Positions 1 through 7,877 of a DNA stretch of 37,082 nt are shown here, in pieces; position 1 is the stretch's first letter; every line of letters begins with the position of its first letter. The stretch is taken from NCBI GenBank assembly GCA_026225295.1, contig JAMFSN010000112.1, positions 1-37,082 of the forward strand. Reading direction: 5' to 3'. Source of the DNA: Frankia alni. Its GTDB lineage: Bacteria > Actinomycetota > Actinomycetes > Frankiales > Frankiaceae. The notes below the pieces were generated by a model. It made no database searches and was not told the origin of the DNA. It was given only the letters and a program-made list of their open reading frames with translations. A program made the translations under genes and the position numbers.

Positions 1-1092
1 CGCGGCCGGCGTACCGACCGATCGGTCGGCCGCGGCCTCATTCGCGGCGATTGGTGGTCGGACCTGCCGGTCGGCCGGGTCATACAGCTGGTCGGTACGG
101 ACGCGGTCCACCTGGATGGCGCGCTGGAACCGCTGCCGACCGCGGCTCCGGCCATCGTCACCTACCGCCCGCCCGCGCCGGTCACCTCCACCGCGGCGAT
201 CGCCCGGTTGCTCGACGCTCTCGACGCGGTCGCGATCAACCTGTTTCCGGCCTGGCTGCCCGGCGCCGCGGCACTCACCGGTGACGGGGCGGCGGCCGCG
301 CCGGCCCTCCGGGTGTTGGCCGCCCGGGCGGCCCTCGGGACCGGCGGCAGCGCCTCCTTCCTGGCCAGCCGGGCCGGCCGGGCCATGACCGGCCGGGCCG
401 ACCGGATCCACTTCGCCGACGAGGCCCGGGCCCTCGGCCTGACCCGAATGATCGCGACGAGCTACGACCGGGACACTTTCGTTCTCCTCCTCGAGGTCCC
501 GGCCGCGGTGACCGAGGAAGCGGGCCGGGCGCTGCTCGCCGCCTGCGAGTGGTTCGCGCACCATGGCCGGGCCGGCGTCTGGTTGACCGGGGCGGTTCCG
601 CCGAGCAGCGGCGAGCGGATCCGCACCGCTCATATTGATCTTCCCGCGTTGCCGGGCCCCGATCCGGAACCGGACGCCCCCGCGGAATCCGAGGTCACGT
701 ACTCGGCGATTGCCGGTCGACCCCACCCGGGGAGCGCCGCCGAGCAGGCCCTCGAGCGGGCCCTGGCGCCGATGCCGTGGGCGACCGGGCGGCTCTGGAA
801 CCAGACACACCGCTTCGGCCCGCTCGCACCGGTGATCCGAGTCGACCTCGGGTGGCCGGTTGAGCAGTGCGTCATCGAGATCGACGGTTCGGACCACCGA
901 CGACGTCAGAAATACGCCGACGACCGGCAGCGTGACCGACGGCTGACCGTCAACGGCTTCGCGGTGCTCCGCTTCACCAACGACGAGATCATGACCAACC
1001 TCGCCGCGGTGCTCCACGACATCCGGTGTTGTATCGAGCGACGGCGTAGTGAGGCAGCGGAAGGACGGACCCAGTGGCCAGCGAGACATTGA
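1..1092 (+). CDS. DUF559/Vsr-like PD-(D/E)XK nuclease, 5' end outside window
   Basis: The reading frame is open from base 1, so the start lies upstream; 363 residues are visible. The last ~110 residues match the DUF559 (very-short-patch-repair-like) endonuclease fold. Likely metal-binding residues are Asp282 (in VDLG) and Glu293/Asp295 (in IEIDGSDH, with His299), followed by a DDRQRDRRL helix and the closing VLRFTNDEI strand (window numbering). The preceding ~245 residues do not match a family I recognise; they contain plausible alternating strands and helices and an Ala/Gly-rich stretch. A Pro/Asp/Glu-rich linker near residues 217-235 separates the two parts. The gene overlaps the next by 19 bases, indicating one operon with the winged-helix and dual-ATPase genes. 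By family knowledge DUF559 proteins are DNA nucleases; a role as the cutting subunit of a defence-type complex is inference. Confidence 0.8.
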   Translation, partial: RGRRTDRSVGRGLIRGDWWSDLPVGRVIQLVGTDAVHLDGALEPLPTAAPAIVTYRPPAPVTSTAAIARLLDALDAVAINLFPAWLPGAAALTGDGAAAAPALRVLAARAALGTGGSASFLASRAGRAMTGRADRIHFADEARALGLTRMIATSYDRDTFVLLLEVPAAVTEEAGRALLAACEWFAHHGRAGVWLTGAVPPSSGERIRTAHIDLPALPGPDPEPDAPAESEVTYSAIAGRPHPGSAAEQALERALAPMPWATGRLWNQTHRFGPLAPVIRVDLGWPVEQCVIEIDGSDHRRRQKYADDRQRDRRLTVNGFAVLRFTNDEIMTNLAAVLHDIRCCIERRRSEAAEGRTQWPARH

Positions 1093-1790
1093 CCAACAGC
1101 GAGGTGGCGAGCCTGCTCGTCCTCATGGCCGAGGCTCGGGAGATAGCCAACCCGGAACTCAGGGCAACCTACGGACTCACTATCGACGGCCAGAGCCGGC
1201 TCAAGCTCAACAAGCTCAAACTGGTCGAGAGCAACAAACGGGGCCGGTCGTACGTGCACCTGTTGACCGATGGTGGCTGGGCCCGGTGCGCGGCGGAGTT
1301 CGGTTCGCCCGTTCCCTTGAACGGCCGGGCCAGCGCCGCCACCCAGGGCGCGCTGTACGCGATTCTGGCCAGCCTGCAACGGCATTTCCAACGGCACGAT
1401 CTCGTTCCCGCCGAGGTCTTCGAGCCGGCCCGCGACGAGGATGAGCCGAACGCGCCCACCATCGGCGAGACCCGGATCCGCGAAACGCCGGTCGACGGGA
1501 TCCTCGCGGGGGCCGGGAGCTCCTCGCCCGACGTGGAGGCGAAAATCCGCACGTCCTATCGGACTCTCGTCCGACGGCCCGGTGAATGGGTGGGGCTGGC
1601 CGCTTTGCGGCCCTCCCTCGGTGACGTTCCGCGGGCGGCCGTGGACGCCGCGCTCAAGCGTCTGGCCCGGATCCCGGGCATCAGCGTCGTGCCGGAGGAG
1701 AACCAGAAGATGCTCAGCGCCGCCGACCGGGCCGCCGCCGTCAACATCGGAAACCAGGCCAACCACTACCTGGCCATCGCGGACGCATGA
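1074..1790 (+). CDS. Uncharacterised protein with two apparent winged-helix segments
   Basis: 238 residues, GTG start at 1074 with a purine-rich GGAAGGACGG just upstream. The N-terminal segment (~residues 6-68, starting LTNSEVASLL and ending in an RGRSYVHLLTDGGW wing-like hairpin) looks like a winged helix. The C-terminal segment (~155-238, RRPGEWVGLAALRP then PRAAVDAALKRLARIPG and a VVPEENQK hairpin) looks like a second. The middle (~80-150) is a helix plus an acidic/Pro linker. No catalytic motif is visible. The gene starts inside the nuclease gene and its TGA overlaps the ATG of the dual ATPase by four bases, so all three are probably co-translated. A DNA-binding adaptor between nuclease and ATPase is inferred; I do not recognise a named family. 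Confidence 0.72.
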   Translation: MASETLTNSEVASLLVLMAEAREIANPELRATYGLTIDGQSRLKLNKLKLVESNKRGRSYVHLLTDGGWARCAAEFGSPVPLNGRASAATQGALYAILASLQRHFQRHDLVPAEVFEPARDEDEPNAPTIGETRIRETPVDGILAGAGSSSPDVEAKIRTSYRTLVRRPGEWVGLAALRPSLGDVPRAAVDAALKRLARIPGISVVPEENQKMLSAADRAAAVNIGNQANHYLAIADA

Positions 1791-4700
1791 GTGCCCACCC
1801 GACAACGGCAACGACCCCGCCACCGACCGACCCACCCGCGGTGAATCCCCGGGCGGCGGACCTGGCGGCGATGGCGTTCGGCGCGCTCCGGTTGGACTGG
1901 GCCGACACCCCGTACAACGTCTGGCACACCTCCCCCGTCCATATCGACGGCCTGCACGAGGGCGCAACCCGCCAGATTCTGCGGGGTATCGCGGACGCGG
2001 GTGGGGCGCCCGGCCCGAGCCCCCTCGGAATCGCCGTCCAGGGGCAGGCCGGGTCAGGCAAGACGCATCTGCTGGGTTGGACCCGCGAACAGATCCAACG
2101 CCGGGGCGGCTATTTCTTCCTGGTCGGTCCCCTGCACGCCGCCGATTTCTGGGGAAGTCTGCTCTCTTCGGTCATGGAAGATCTCGACCGTCCGATGGAC
2201 GGCGGCGAACCCCAGGTCATTTTTTTCCTGCGGAACCTCTGCGACCAGCTCGGCGTGACGGGCGCGACGGCGGCCGCCGTCACCGGCCGGGCGCCGCTCG
2301 GCCTCGGCCATGTCAAGGATCTGGTCGTCGCTCTGTACCGCTTCGACCGGTCCCTGGCCCGAGAATGCCAGGACACCCTGCGGGCCCTGATTTTCTACGG
2401 CGCGGCCGAGGACACCACGACCCAGGAGGTCGGGCGCTCGTACCTCTTGTCGATGCCGGAGTTCGAGCCGCACGAACGCGCCCATCTCGGAATGCGCGGG
2501 GAATCCAAGCCGGCCCGGCAGATCCTGCGGGAATTCTCCCGGCTGCTCGCCCTGACCGGTCCGAGCGTCATCGCGATCGACCAGATCGACACACTCGTGG
2601 CTGAGTCAACCGTCACCCTGGCCGGCGAAGGAGCATTGGACCGTCAGGTCACAGGCGCCTTCGACCAGGTCGCGGACGGCCTCCTCATGCTGCGGGACCT
2701 CACCAGCCGGACGCTGTGCATCCTGTCCTGTCTGCCGACCACCTGGGTCCTCATCGACCGGTACGCGGTGAAGGCGGTCGGGGACCGGTTCCGGGTGCTG
2801 GCCCCCCTGGAGCGGATCGGCTCCCCGGATCTCGGGCAGGCGTTGGTCGCCCGGCGCTTCGCCGCGCACTACGGCAAAATTGGCTTCACTCCGCCCTACC
2901 CGACCTGGCCCGTCGCGCCGTCCGCGCTTGCCGAGGCGGGCGACTTCATCCCCCGCGCCCTCCTGCAACGCATCGACCGGCACGTCGACTCGTGCCTGCT
3001 CACCGGCGCGTACACAGAACTGCGGCGCCTGACCGATGACCTGGGATCCGACCCCGTGGACGGCTTCAGCGACCCGCCGGTCGGTGAGCGGGTCGACCAG
3101 CCCCGCCACGCCGGACTCGACGACCTGTTCAACCGGTTGCACGCCGAAGCCCCCGGCGGCGACGCACTGACCGCCCAGAACGAAGACGCTGAGGCGCCGG
3201 CATTGCTGGCCGCGGCCCTCACCGCCTGGATCATCGAGCACGGCGGTCCCTACGAACAGGATCCCCGGCCGGGTCCCAAGCCCGCGTTGCACGCCCGCCT
3301 CCGCCACCTCGTCGACGAGTCGACCGGCGAGGAACGGCACTGGGCCTTCCGCACGATCCTGAGCGAACACCCGGTCGCGGCCTTGACCCGGTTGCGGCAC
3401 GCCGCCACCGCGGCCGGTATCGAAGGATCGGGCCGGGGTCGACGGTTGTTCCTCTTGCGCACTACGGCCTGGGGAAACGGGGCGAAGACGCGGGAAGCCG
3501 TGGCGGCTTTCGACGCGGCGGGCGGCGTGACGTTGGCCCTTGACGGAGACGATCTGAAGACGTTTGCCGCGCTCCGCACCATGCTCAGCCAGAAACCACC
3601 GGGCCTGCGCCCCTGGCTGAGCGACCGTCGGCCGGCCGGCCGGTCGCGGCTGCTGGCCCGGGCGCTCACCGACGCGGACCTGGCATCTCCGGCCGCGCCG
3701 CCGGGCCCGGCGGTGACAACCCGGCCATTGCACCCCGTCTCGCTGGCTGGGCCGTCTCCAGCGTCCCCGTCCGCCCCCGCGGACCTCCTCCCGGAAGCGG
3801 GCGCGCGATCCGAAACGGGCGGTACTGGGAGCGCGCCGGCCCCCGAGGCCTGGGACGAGCGCCGAATCCTGCTCGGTCGGCCGGCGGACGGTTCCTCGGC
3901 GCCGCCACTGACCGTGGACCTGGAGGCGCTGCGGCGGCACACGGCGATCTTCGCGGGCTCCGGGTCAGGCAAGACGGTCCTGATCCGTCGGCTGGTGGAG
4001 GAGTGCGCCCTGCGGGGCGTGTCGTCGATCGTTCTTGATCCGAACAACGACCTGGCCCGCCTGGGTGACGCCTGGCCGGAGCCGCCCGACGGATGGCGGC
4101 CGGGCGAAAGCGAGCGGGCCGCGAAATACCTGGCCGCTACCGACGTGGTGGTCTGGACCCCGCGATGGACCGGCGGACGCGCGCTGACGTTCCAACCGTT
4201 GCCGGACTTCCGGGGTGTCCGCGATGACCCCGATGAGTTTTCGGTCGCGATCCAGACCGCCGTGACCACGCTCGCGATCAAGGCCGGAATTGCCGGGACG
4301 GCCGGCAAGGCACCGATGGCCCGAGCGGTTCTGACCGAGGCGCTCACCCATTTCGGGCGCGGCAACCGCACGAGCCTCACCTCGTTCCTGGACCTTCTCG
4401 AGGAGCTGCCGGACGGAGTCAGCACGCTCAAGGACGCGGAAAAACTCGCGGCCAACATCGGGCAACAGCTGCGGGCCGCGATGGTCACCGATCCGCTGTT
4501 CGGCGGTCAGGGCGAGCCCGTCGATCCGGGCCTGCTCCTGACTCCCCCGACCGGGAAACGGGCCCGGGTATCGGTTATCAGCATGCTGGGTCTACCCGGG
4601 GACGAGCAGCGGCAGAGTTTCGTGAATCAGCTGCAGACGGCGCTGTTCGCCTGGGTCAAGAAGAACCCGGCCGGCGACCGCCCGCTCGGCGGGCTGTTCG

Positions 4701-5101
4701 TCATGGACGAAGCACAGACGCTGGCTCCATCCGGAGCAATGACCGCCTGCACCCAGAGCACATTGATGCTCGCCTCCCAGGCCCGCAAGTACGGACTGGG
4801 TCTGGTTTTCGCCACCCAGGCGCCGAAAGGATTGCACAACGGGATTCCCGGCAATGCCAACACCCAGTTCTTCGGCCGACTCAACAGTCCCGCCCAGATC
4901 GACGCCGCGAAGGGCATGGCGAAGGCCAAGGCCGGCGACGCGTCCGATATCGGCAAGCTGCGGATCGGGCAGTTTTACGCCGCCGGTGAGGGCTTCGCGT
5001 TCCAGAAGATCCAGACGCCGCTGTGTCTGACCCACCATCCGAAGAGCCCACTGACCGCCGAGGAGGTCGTGACCCGGGCTCGCGCTGGCCGATCCGCCTA
5101 G
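1787..5101 (+). CDS. Dual P-loop ATPase: AAA-like module fused to HerA/FtsK-like module
   Basis: 1104 residues. The first module (~1-420) has Walker A GQAGSGKT at residues 86-93 and Walker B ending VIAIDQID with Asp265, followed by a winged-helix-like section, typical of AAA/STAND-type ATPases. Residues ~430-690 are variable and end in an Ala/Pro-rich linker. The second module (~695-1104) has Walker A GSGSGKT at 724-730, an ILDPNND-like strand, Walker B FVMDEAQ with Asp974/Glu975, an LVFATQAPKG sensor and the conserved NTQFFGRLNSP segment. These mark the HerA/FtsK (DUF87/DUF853) DNA-pumping clade. The ATG overlaps the stop of the winged-helix gene (ATGA). HerA-like proteins typically form hexameric DNA translocases beside nucleases (e.g. 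HerA-NurA, DptH). Having AAA and HerA in one chain is unusual. Specific function unknown. Confidence 0.85.
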   Translation: MSAHPTTATTPPPTDPPAVNPRAADLAAMAFGALRLDWADTPYNVWHTSPVHIDGLHEGATRQILRGIADAGGAPGPSPLGIAVQGQAGSGKTHLLGWTREQIQRRGGYFFLVGPLHAADFWGSLLSSVMEDLDRPMDGGEPQVIFFLRNLCDQLGVTGATAAAVTGRAPLGLGHVKDLVVALYRFDRSLARECQDTLRALIFYGAAEDTTTQEVGRSYLLSMPEFEPHERAHLGMRGESKPARQILREFSRLLALTGPSVIAIDQIDTLVAESTVTLAGEGALDRQVTGAFDQVADGLLMLRDLTSRTLCILSCLPTTWVLIDRYAVKAVGDRFRVLAPLERIGSPDLGQALVARRFAAHYGKIGFTPPYPTWPVAPSALAEAGDFIPRALLQRIDRHVDSCLLTGAYTELRRLTDDLGSDPVDGFSDPPVGERVDQPRHAGLDDLFNRLHAEAPGGDALTAQNEDAEAPALLAAALTAWIIEHGGPYEQDPRPGPKPALHARLRHLVDESTGEERHWAFRTILSEHPVAALTRLRHAATAAGIEGSGRGRRLFLLRTTAWGNGAKTREAVAAFDAAGGVTLALDGDDLKTFAALRTMLSQKPPGLRPWLSDRRPAGRSRLLARALTDADLASPAAPPGPAVTTRPLHPVSLAGPSPASPSAPADLLPEAGARSETGGTGSAPAPEAWDERRILLGRPADGSSAPPLTVDLEALRRHTAIFAGSGSGKTVLIRRLVEECALRGVSSIVLDPNNDLARLGDAWPEPPDGWRPGESERAAKYLAATDVVVWTPRWTGGRALTFQPLPDFRGVRDDPDEFSVAIQTAVTTLAIKAGIAGTAGKAPMARAVLTEALTHFGRGNRTSLTSFLDLLEELPDGVSTLKDAEKLAANIGQQLRAAMVTDPLFGGQGEPVDPGLLLTPPTGKRARVSVISMLGLPGDEQRQSFVNQLQTALFAWVKKNPAGDRPLGGLFVMDEAQTLAPSGAMTACTQSTLMLASQARKYGLGLVFATQAPKGLHNGIPGNANTQFFGRLNSPAQIDAAKGMAKAKAGDASDIGKLRIGQFYAAGEGFAFQKIQTPLCLTHHPKSPLTAEEVVTRARAGRSA

Positions 5102-5113
5102 AACCCCACTTTC

Positions 5114-5182
5114 CTGTCAGTTGATTAGTATGATTTGACAGCGATCGCCGGCAACGCTAGTTTAGCTATCGATTGATAGCTA
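5114..5182 (+). promoter_or_regulatory. Promoter and overlapping operators of the amidohydrolase gene
   Basis: A consensus -35 TTGACA (5135-5140) is followed after 17 bases by TAGTTT (5158-5163) as -10. The -35 lies in an outer inverted pair CTGTCA (5114-5119) / TGACAG (5136-5141). A second, perfect 8-base inverted repeat, TAGCTATC (5163-5170) / GATAGCTA (5175-5182), sits at the expected transcription start, 20 bases before the ATG. The same CTGTCA/TGACAG words recur at the MarR gene promoter downstream, so repression by that MarR protein is the simplest reading. Confidence 0.6.
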
Positions 5183-5202
5183 TTGCGATCGGAAGTAGGA
5201 CC

Positions 5203-6177
5203 ATGCCGCTCATCGCCATCGAAGAACACTGGATCTCGCCGGAGCTGACCTCCGCCCTCAACGCTGTGCCTCGTCGGGACGAGAGCCTCGCCTTCAACGA
5301 GATGGGCGACCACCGGCGGCGGCTGGAGGACCTGGGCGAGGGCCGGATCGCCGCGATGGACGCGCAAGGGATCGACGTCTCGATCCTCGCCCTGACGCCC
5401 CCCGGGACACATCCGCTGCCATCCGACGAGGCCCGGCGCCTGAGCCGGGCCGCGAACGACACGGCGATCGCGGCCGTCCACCAGAACCCGACGCGGTTCC
5501 GGACGCTGTCGACCCTGCCGATGTCCGCCCCGGAGCACGTAGCCGACGAGCTCGTCCGGGCCGCCGGGCAAGGCCACGTCGGGACGATGGTCTACGGCCG
5601 ATCCGGCGACCGTTTCCTCGACGACCCGGCCTACGAGGATTTCTTCGCGGCCGCCGCGGAACTCGGCCAGCCGGTGTTTCTCCACCCGCAGATCCCCTCG
5701 GACGCGGTGCGCGACGCCTCCTACCGAGGCTTCGACACGATCACCAATCTCGGCCTCGCCACCTTCGGATGGGGCTGGCACCTGGACGCCGCGACGGCGG
5801 CCCTCAGGCTCATCCTGAGCGGCACCTTCGACCGGCACCCGGAGTTGCGGCTCGTCCTCGGCCACTGGGGCGAGATGCTGCTGTTCTGGCTGGACCGGGC
5901 AGACAGCCTCGCCCGTATTGCCGGCCGGCAACGGTCCGTCGCGGACTACCTCCGCACGAACTTCTACATCACGGCTTCCGGCATGCTGAACCCGGCGCTG
6001 CTGCAGTACGCCCTGTCGGTGACTTCCGTCGACCGGCTGGTCTTCTCCACCGACTACCCGTTCCAGCACCCGACCCGGGACGAGATCGCCGCCTTCCTCG
6101 GGCACTTCGCCTCCGACGAGGACCGGCAGAAGTTCTCCTCCGCCAATGCGGCAGCGCTCTACGGCCTCGAACTCTGA
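5203..6177 (+). CDS. Amidohydrolase-2 family metal-dependent decarboxylase/hydrolase
   Basis: 324 residues, the usual length for the ACMSD / 2,3-dihydroxybenzoate / gamma-resorcylate decarboxylase family. The family's metal ligands are visible: Glu-x-His in the N-terminal IEEHW (Glu7/Glu8, His9), His in VFLHPQIP (~161), the LVLGHWGE helix, and the catalytic/metal Asp in FSTDYPF (~284). The ATG at 5203 is preferred over an in-frame start at 5173 because the GGAAGTAGGA ribosome site lies just upstream of 5203, the family N-terminus begins there, and 5173 falls inside the operator. The likely role is non-oxidative decarboxylation, or hydrolysis, of a small aromatic or cyclic acid; the substrate is not inferable. 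The gene is followed by a MarR gene with matching operators, suggesting induction by the aromatic substrate. Confidence 0.85.
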   Translation: MPLIAIEEHWISPELTSALNAVPRRDESLAFNEMGDHRRRLEDLGEGRIAAMDAQGIDVSILALTPPGTHPLPSDEARRLSRAANDTAIAAVHQNPTRFRTLSTLPMSAPEHVADELVRAAGQGHVGTMVYGRSGDRFLDDPAYEDFFAAAAELGQPVFLHPQIPSDAVRDASYRGFDTITNLGLATFGWGWHLDAATAALRLILSGTFDRHPELRLVLGHWGEMLLFWLDRADSLARIAGRQRSVADYLRTNFYITASGMLNPALLQYALSVTSVDRLVFSTDYPFQHPTRDEIAAFLGHFASDEDRQKFSSANAAALYGLEL

Positions 6178-6212
6178 CCACTCGCGGCAGCCGACACCAG
6201 CCCGGTCATTGC

Positions 6213-6288
6213 CTGTCATTTGACAGCAAAGCTACCGCGCAGCTAAAATTCCTGTCACTTGATACCAATCAAGAGGCACTGACGGAGG
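6213..6288 (+). promoter_or_regulatory. marR promoter, operators and ribosome site
   Basis: The -35 TTGACA (6220-6225) and -10 TAAAAT (6244-6249) are separated by 18 bases, a near-consensus vegetative promoter. The -35 is embedded in a perfect inverted repeat CTGTCA-TT-TGACAG (6213-6226). A related half-site TGTCACTTGATA (6253-6264) covers the probable transcription start. GGAGG at 6284-6288 lies nine bases from the ATG. Autorepression by the encoded MarR protein is inferred from position and from the shared motif at 5114-5141. Confidence 0.65.
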
Positions 6289-6297
6289 TCCGGGCGG

Positions 6298-6744
6298 ATG
6301 GATGAGGAGCAGACTTCGAGGCTGTTCGAGCTCGCTGACCTGATCCTGGCGGTGGGTCGCCACATCGAGGCGTCGAAGGAGGCCGAAGCCGAGTCGGGAA
6401 CGCCGTTGGAGGGAGCGGTGATGCGCTATATCGACCGCCACCCGGGCACGACGGCCAGCGCGGCCGCCGAGGCCACCCAGCTGATCTCCAGCAACTTCAG
6501 CAGGGCGGTGCGCCGCCTGGAGCAGGCGGGCTTCGTGCGCCGCGAAGTCGATGCGCACGATGCGCGGCGGGTACGCCTCTACCCCACCGAAAAGGCGCGA
6601 GAGAACCTGCGGCGGCTGCGGGAGGTGTGGAGCCGCCTCCTCGAAGAGGCCGTGGCCGATCCCGACGAGATCGCCGCCGCGATCTCGACCCTGCGGCACA
6701 TCGAGACCCGGCTGGTCGCCCGAACCCGGGGCGGGGCGCGGTGA
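6298..6744 (+). CDS. MarR family transcriptional regulator
   Basis: 148 residues, normal MarR length. The winged helix spans ~residues 38-105: TTASAAAEATQLISSNFSRAVRRLEQAGFVRREVDAHDARRV shows the classic recognition helix followed by the DxRR wing. Helical dimerisation segments flank it. ATG at 6298 has GGAGG nine bases upstream. The gene lies 120 bases after the amidohydrolase gene on the same strand, with its own promoter. Both promoters carry the same CTGTCA/TGACAG operator words, so it most likely represses itself and the amidohydrolase gene and is released by an aromatic ligand; the ligand is unknown. Confidence 0.88.
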   Translation: MDEEQTSRLFELADLILAVGRHIEASKEAEAESGTPLEGAVMRYIDRHPGTTASAAAEATQLISSNFSRAVRRLEQAGFVRREVDAHDARRVRLYPTEKARENLRRLREVWSRLLEEAVADPDEIAAAISTLRHIETRLVARTRGGAR

Positions 6745-6767
6745 GTCCGGCGATCCACTCCATCTGA

Positions 6768-6790
6768 CCGCCTCGCTGCGGCCGAGGCGG
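6768..6790. terminator. Hairpin between convergent marR and crotonase genes
   Basis: Perfect 8-base arms CCGCCTCG (6768-6775) and CGAGGCGG (6783-6790) with a seven-base loop, 24 bases after the marR stop and just before the convergent crotonase stop. There is no T-tract, as is common in high-GC actinobacteria. Confidence 0.55.
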
Positions 6791-6795
6791 CCCCG

Positions 6796-7851
6796 TCAAC
6801 CGATCGGGACCTGCTCGACGATCTCGTCGACGAGACCCCACCGCTGGGCGGTGACGGCCGGGAGCCGGGCCCCGGACAGGACCAGCCAGGCCGTCCGGCG
6901 GCGGCCCATCCGGCGGGTGATGCTCACGGTTCCGCCCGCGCCCGGCACCAGGCCCATCCCCAGCTCGGGCAGGGCGGCGAACGCGTCCGGAGTGGCGACC
7001 ACCCGGGCGGCGAACGCGGGCACCTCGATACCCGCCCCGACGCAGGCACCGTGCAGGTGGGCGGTGACCGGCGGTCCGCCGCGGACGATTTCGGCGCCGG
7101 CCGCGCACCCGATCCGGATCAGGTGCGCCGTGGCCGGGTCCGGGGTGGTGCCGAACTGGCCGAGATCGCCCCCGGCGCCGAAGGCCGCGCCGACCGCCTC
7201 CAGGTGGATGTCGTTGACACCCGGGTCCGCCCGGGCCGCGCGCAGCGCCGCGACCAGCGCGTCCCGGGTGGCGGTGTCGTACGCATTGCGGACCTCCGGC
7301 CGATTGATCAGCAGCCGCAGCCGGCCGCCTTCGCGCTTGACGACCAGCGGCTTCGGGCTCGGCCGGTAGGTACGCGTCGGACTCGTCGCCTGCCAGCGGG
7401 CGAACTCCGGCCCGGCCAGCAGGGTGGAGTAGGCCAACGACTCGGCCACCAGCGCGTCGAGCGCGGGTTGACCGGCCGACAGCCGGAGCAGCCCGCACAG
7501 CGTGACGGCCGCGATCGGGTTCCGGCGCACCGCGGTGATCAGCTCGGCCAGTCCGGGGCCGGCTTCCGCGACCTCCGCCACCTCCGGCAGCAGCACGTCG
7601 AGGGCCCCGGCCCCGTCCGGCCGGGTCGGCCGGCTCGGGTCCCCCACTCCGACCAGCACCAGCGGCGGCCGGCCGGCCGCGAGTTTTCGTAGGTCGTCCG
7701 GCCGCGACCGGTCGAGATCGACCGCGAGCAACGGAACCGGGAAGACGTCGGGAACCGCCGCCGGCTCGAGCGCGTCGAGGACCTCGAGGGCCGTCGCGGC
7801 GGTCAACAGTTCGCCGGCCAGGCCGGTCGGGGTCGACGACACCTCCCCCAC
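6796..7851 (-). CDS. Enoyl-CoA hydratase/isomerase family protein with N-terminal extension
   Basis: 351 residues, about 90 longer than a single crotonase. The C-terminal ~185 residues carry the crotonase core: the LVVKREGGRLRLLINRPEVRNAYD entry split by a few residues, the AFGAGGDL oxyanion-hole segment (AGGDL corresponds to the usual SGGDL) and the second oxyanion segment GACVGAGIEVPAFA, followed by LPELGMGLVPGAGGT and a GLVDEIV C-terminus. The N-terminal ~160 residues look like a degenerate second domain of the type seen in ~350-residue actinobacterial paralogues. GTG start at 7849-7851. It is divergent from the CoA-transferase gene with only 26 bases between, so their promoters must overlap coding sequence and the pair is probably co-regulated in acyl-CoA metabolism. 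The substrate is unknown. Confidence 0.82.
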   Translation of the reverse strand: MGEVSSTPTGLAGELLTAATALEVLDALEPAAVPDVFPVPLLAVDLDRSRPDDLRKLAAGRPPLVLVGVGDPSRPTRPDGAGALDVLLPEVAEVAEAGPGLAELITAVRRNPIAAVTLCGLLRLSAGQPALDALVAESLAYSTLLAGPEFARWQATSPTRTYRPSPKPLVVKREGGRLRLLINRPEVRNAYDTATRDALVAALRAARADPGVNDIHLEAVGAAFGAGGDLGQFGTTPDPATAHLIRIGCAAGAEIVRGGPPVTAHLHGACVGAGIEVPAFAARVVATPDAFAALPELGMGLVPGAGGTVSITRRMGRRRTAWLVLSGARLPAVTAQRWGLVDEIVEQVPIG

Positions 7852-7877
7852 GGTAGAGGGAAACGTAAGGTCAGCAC

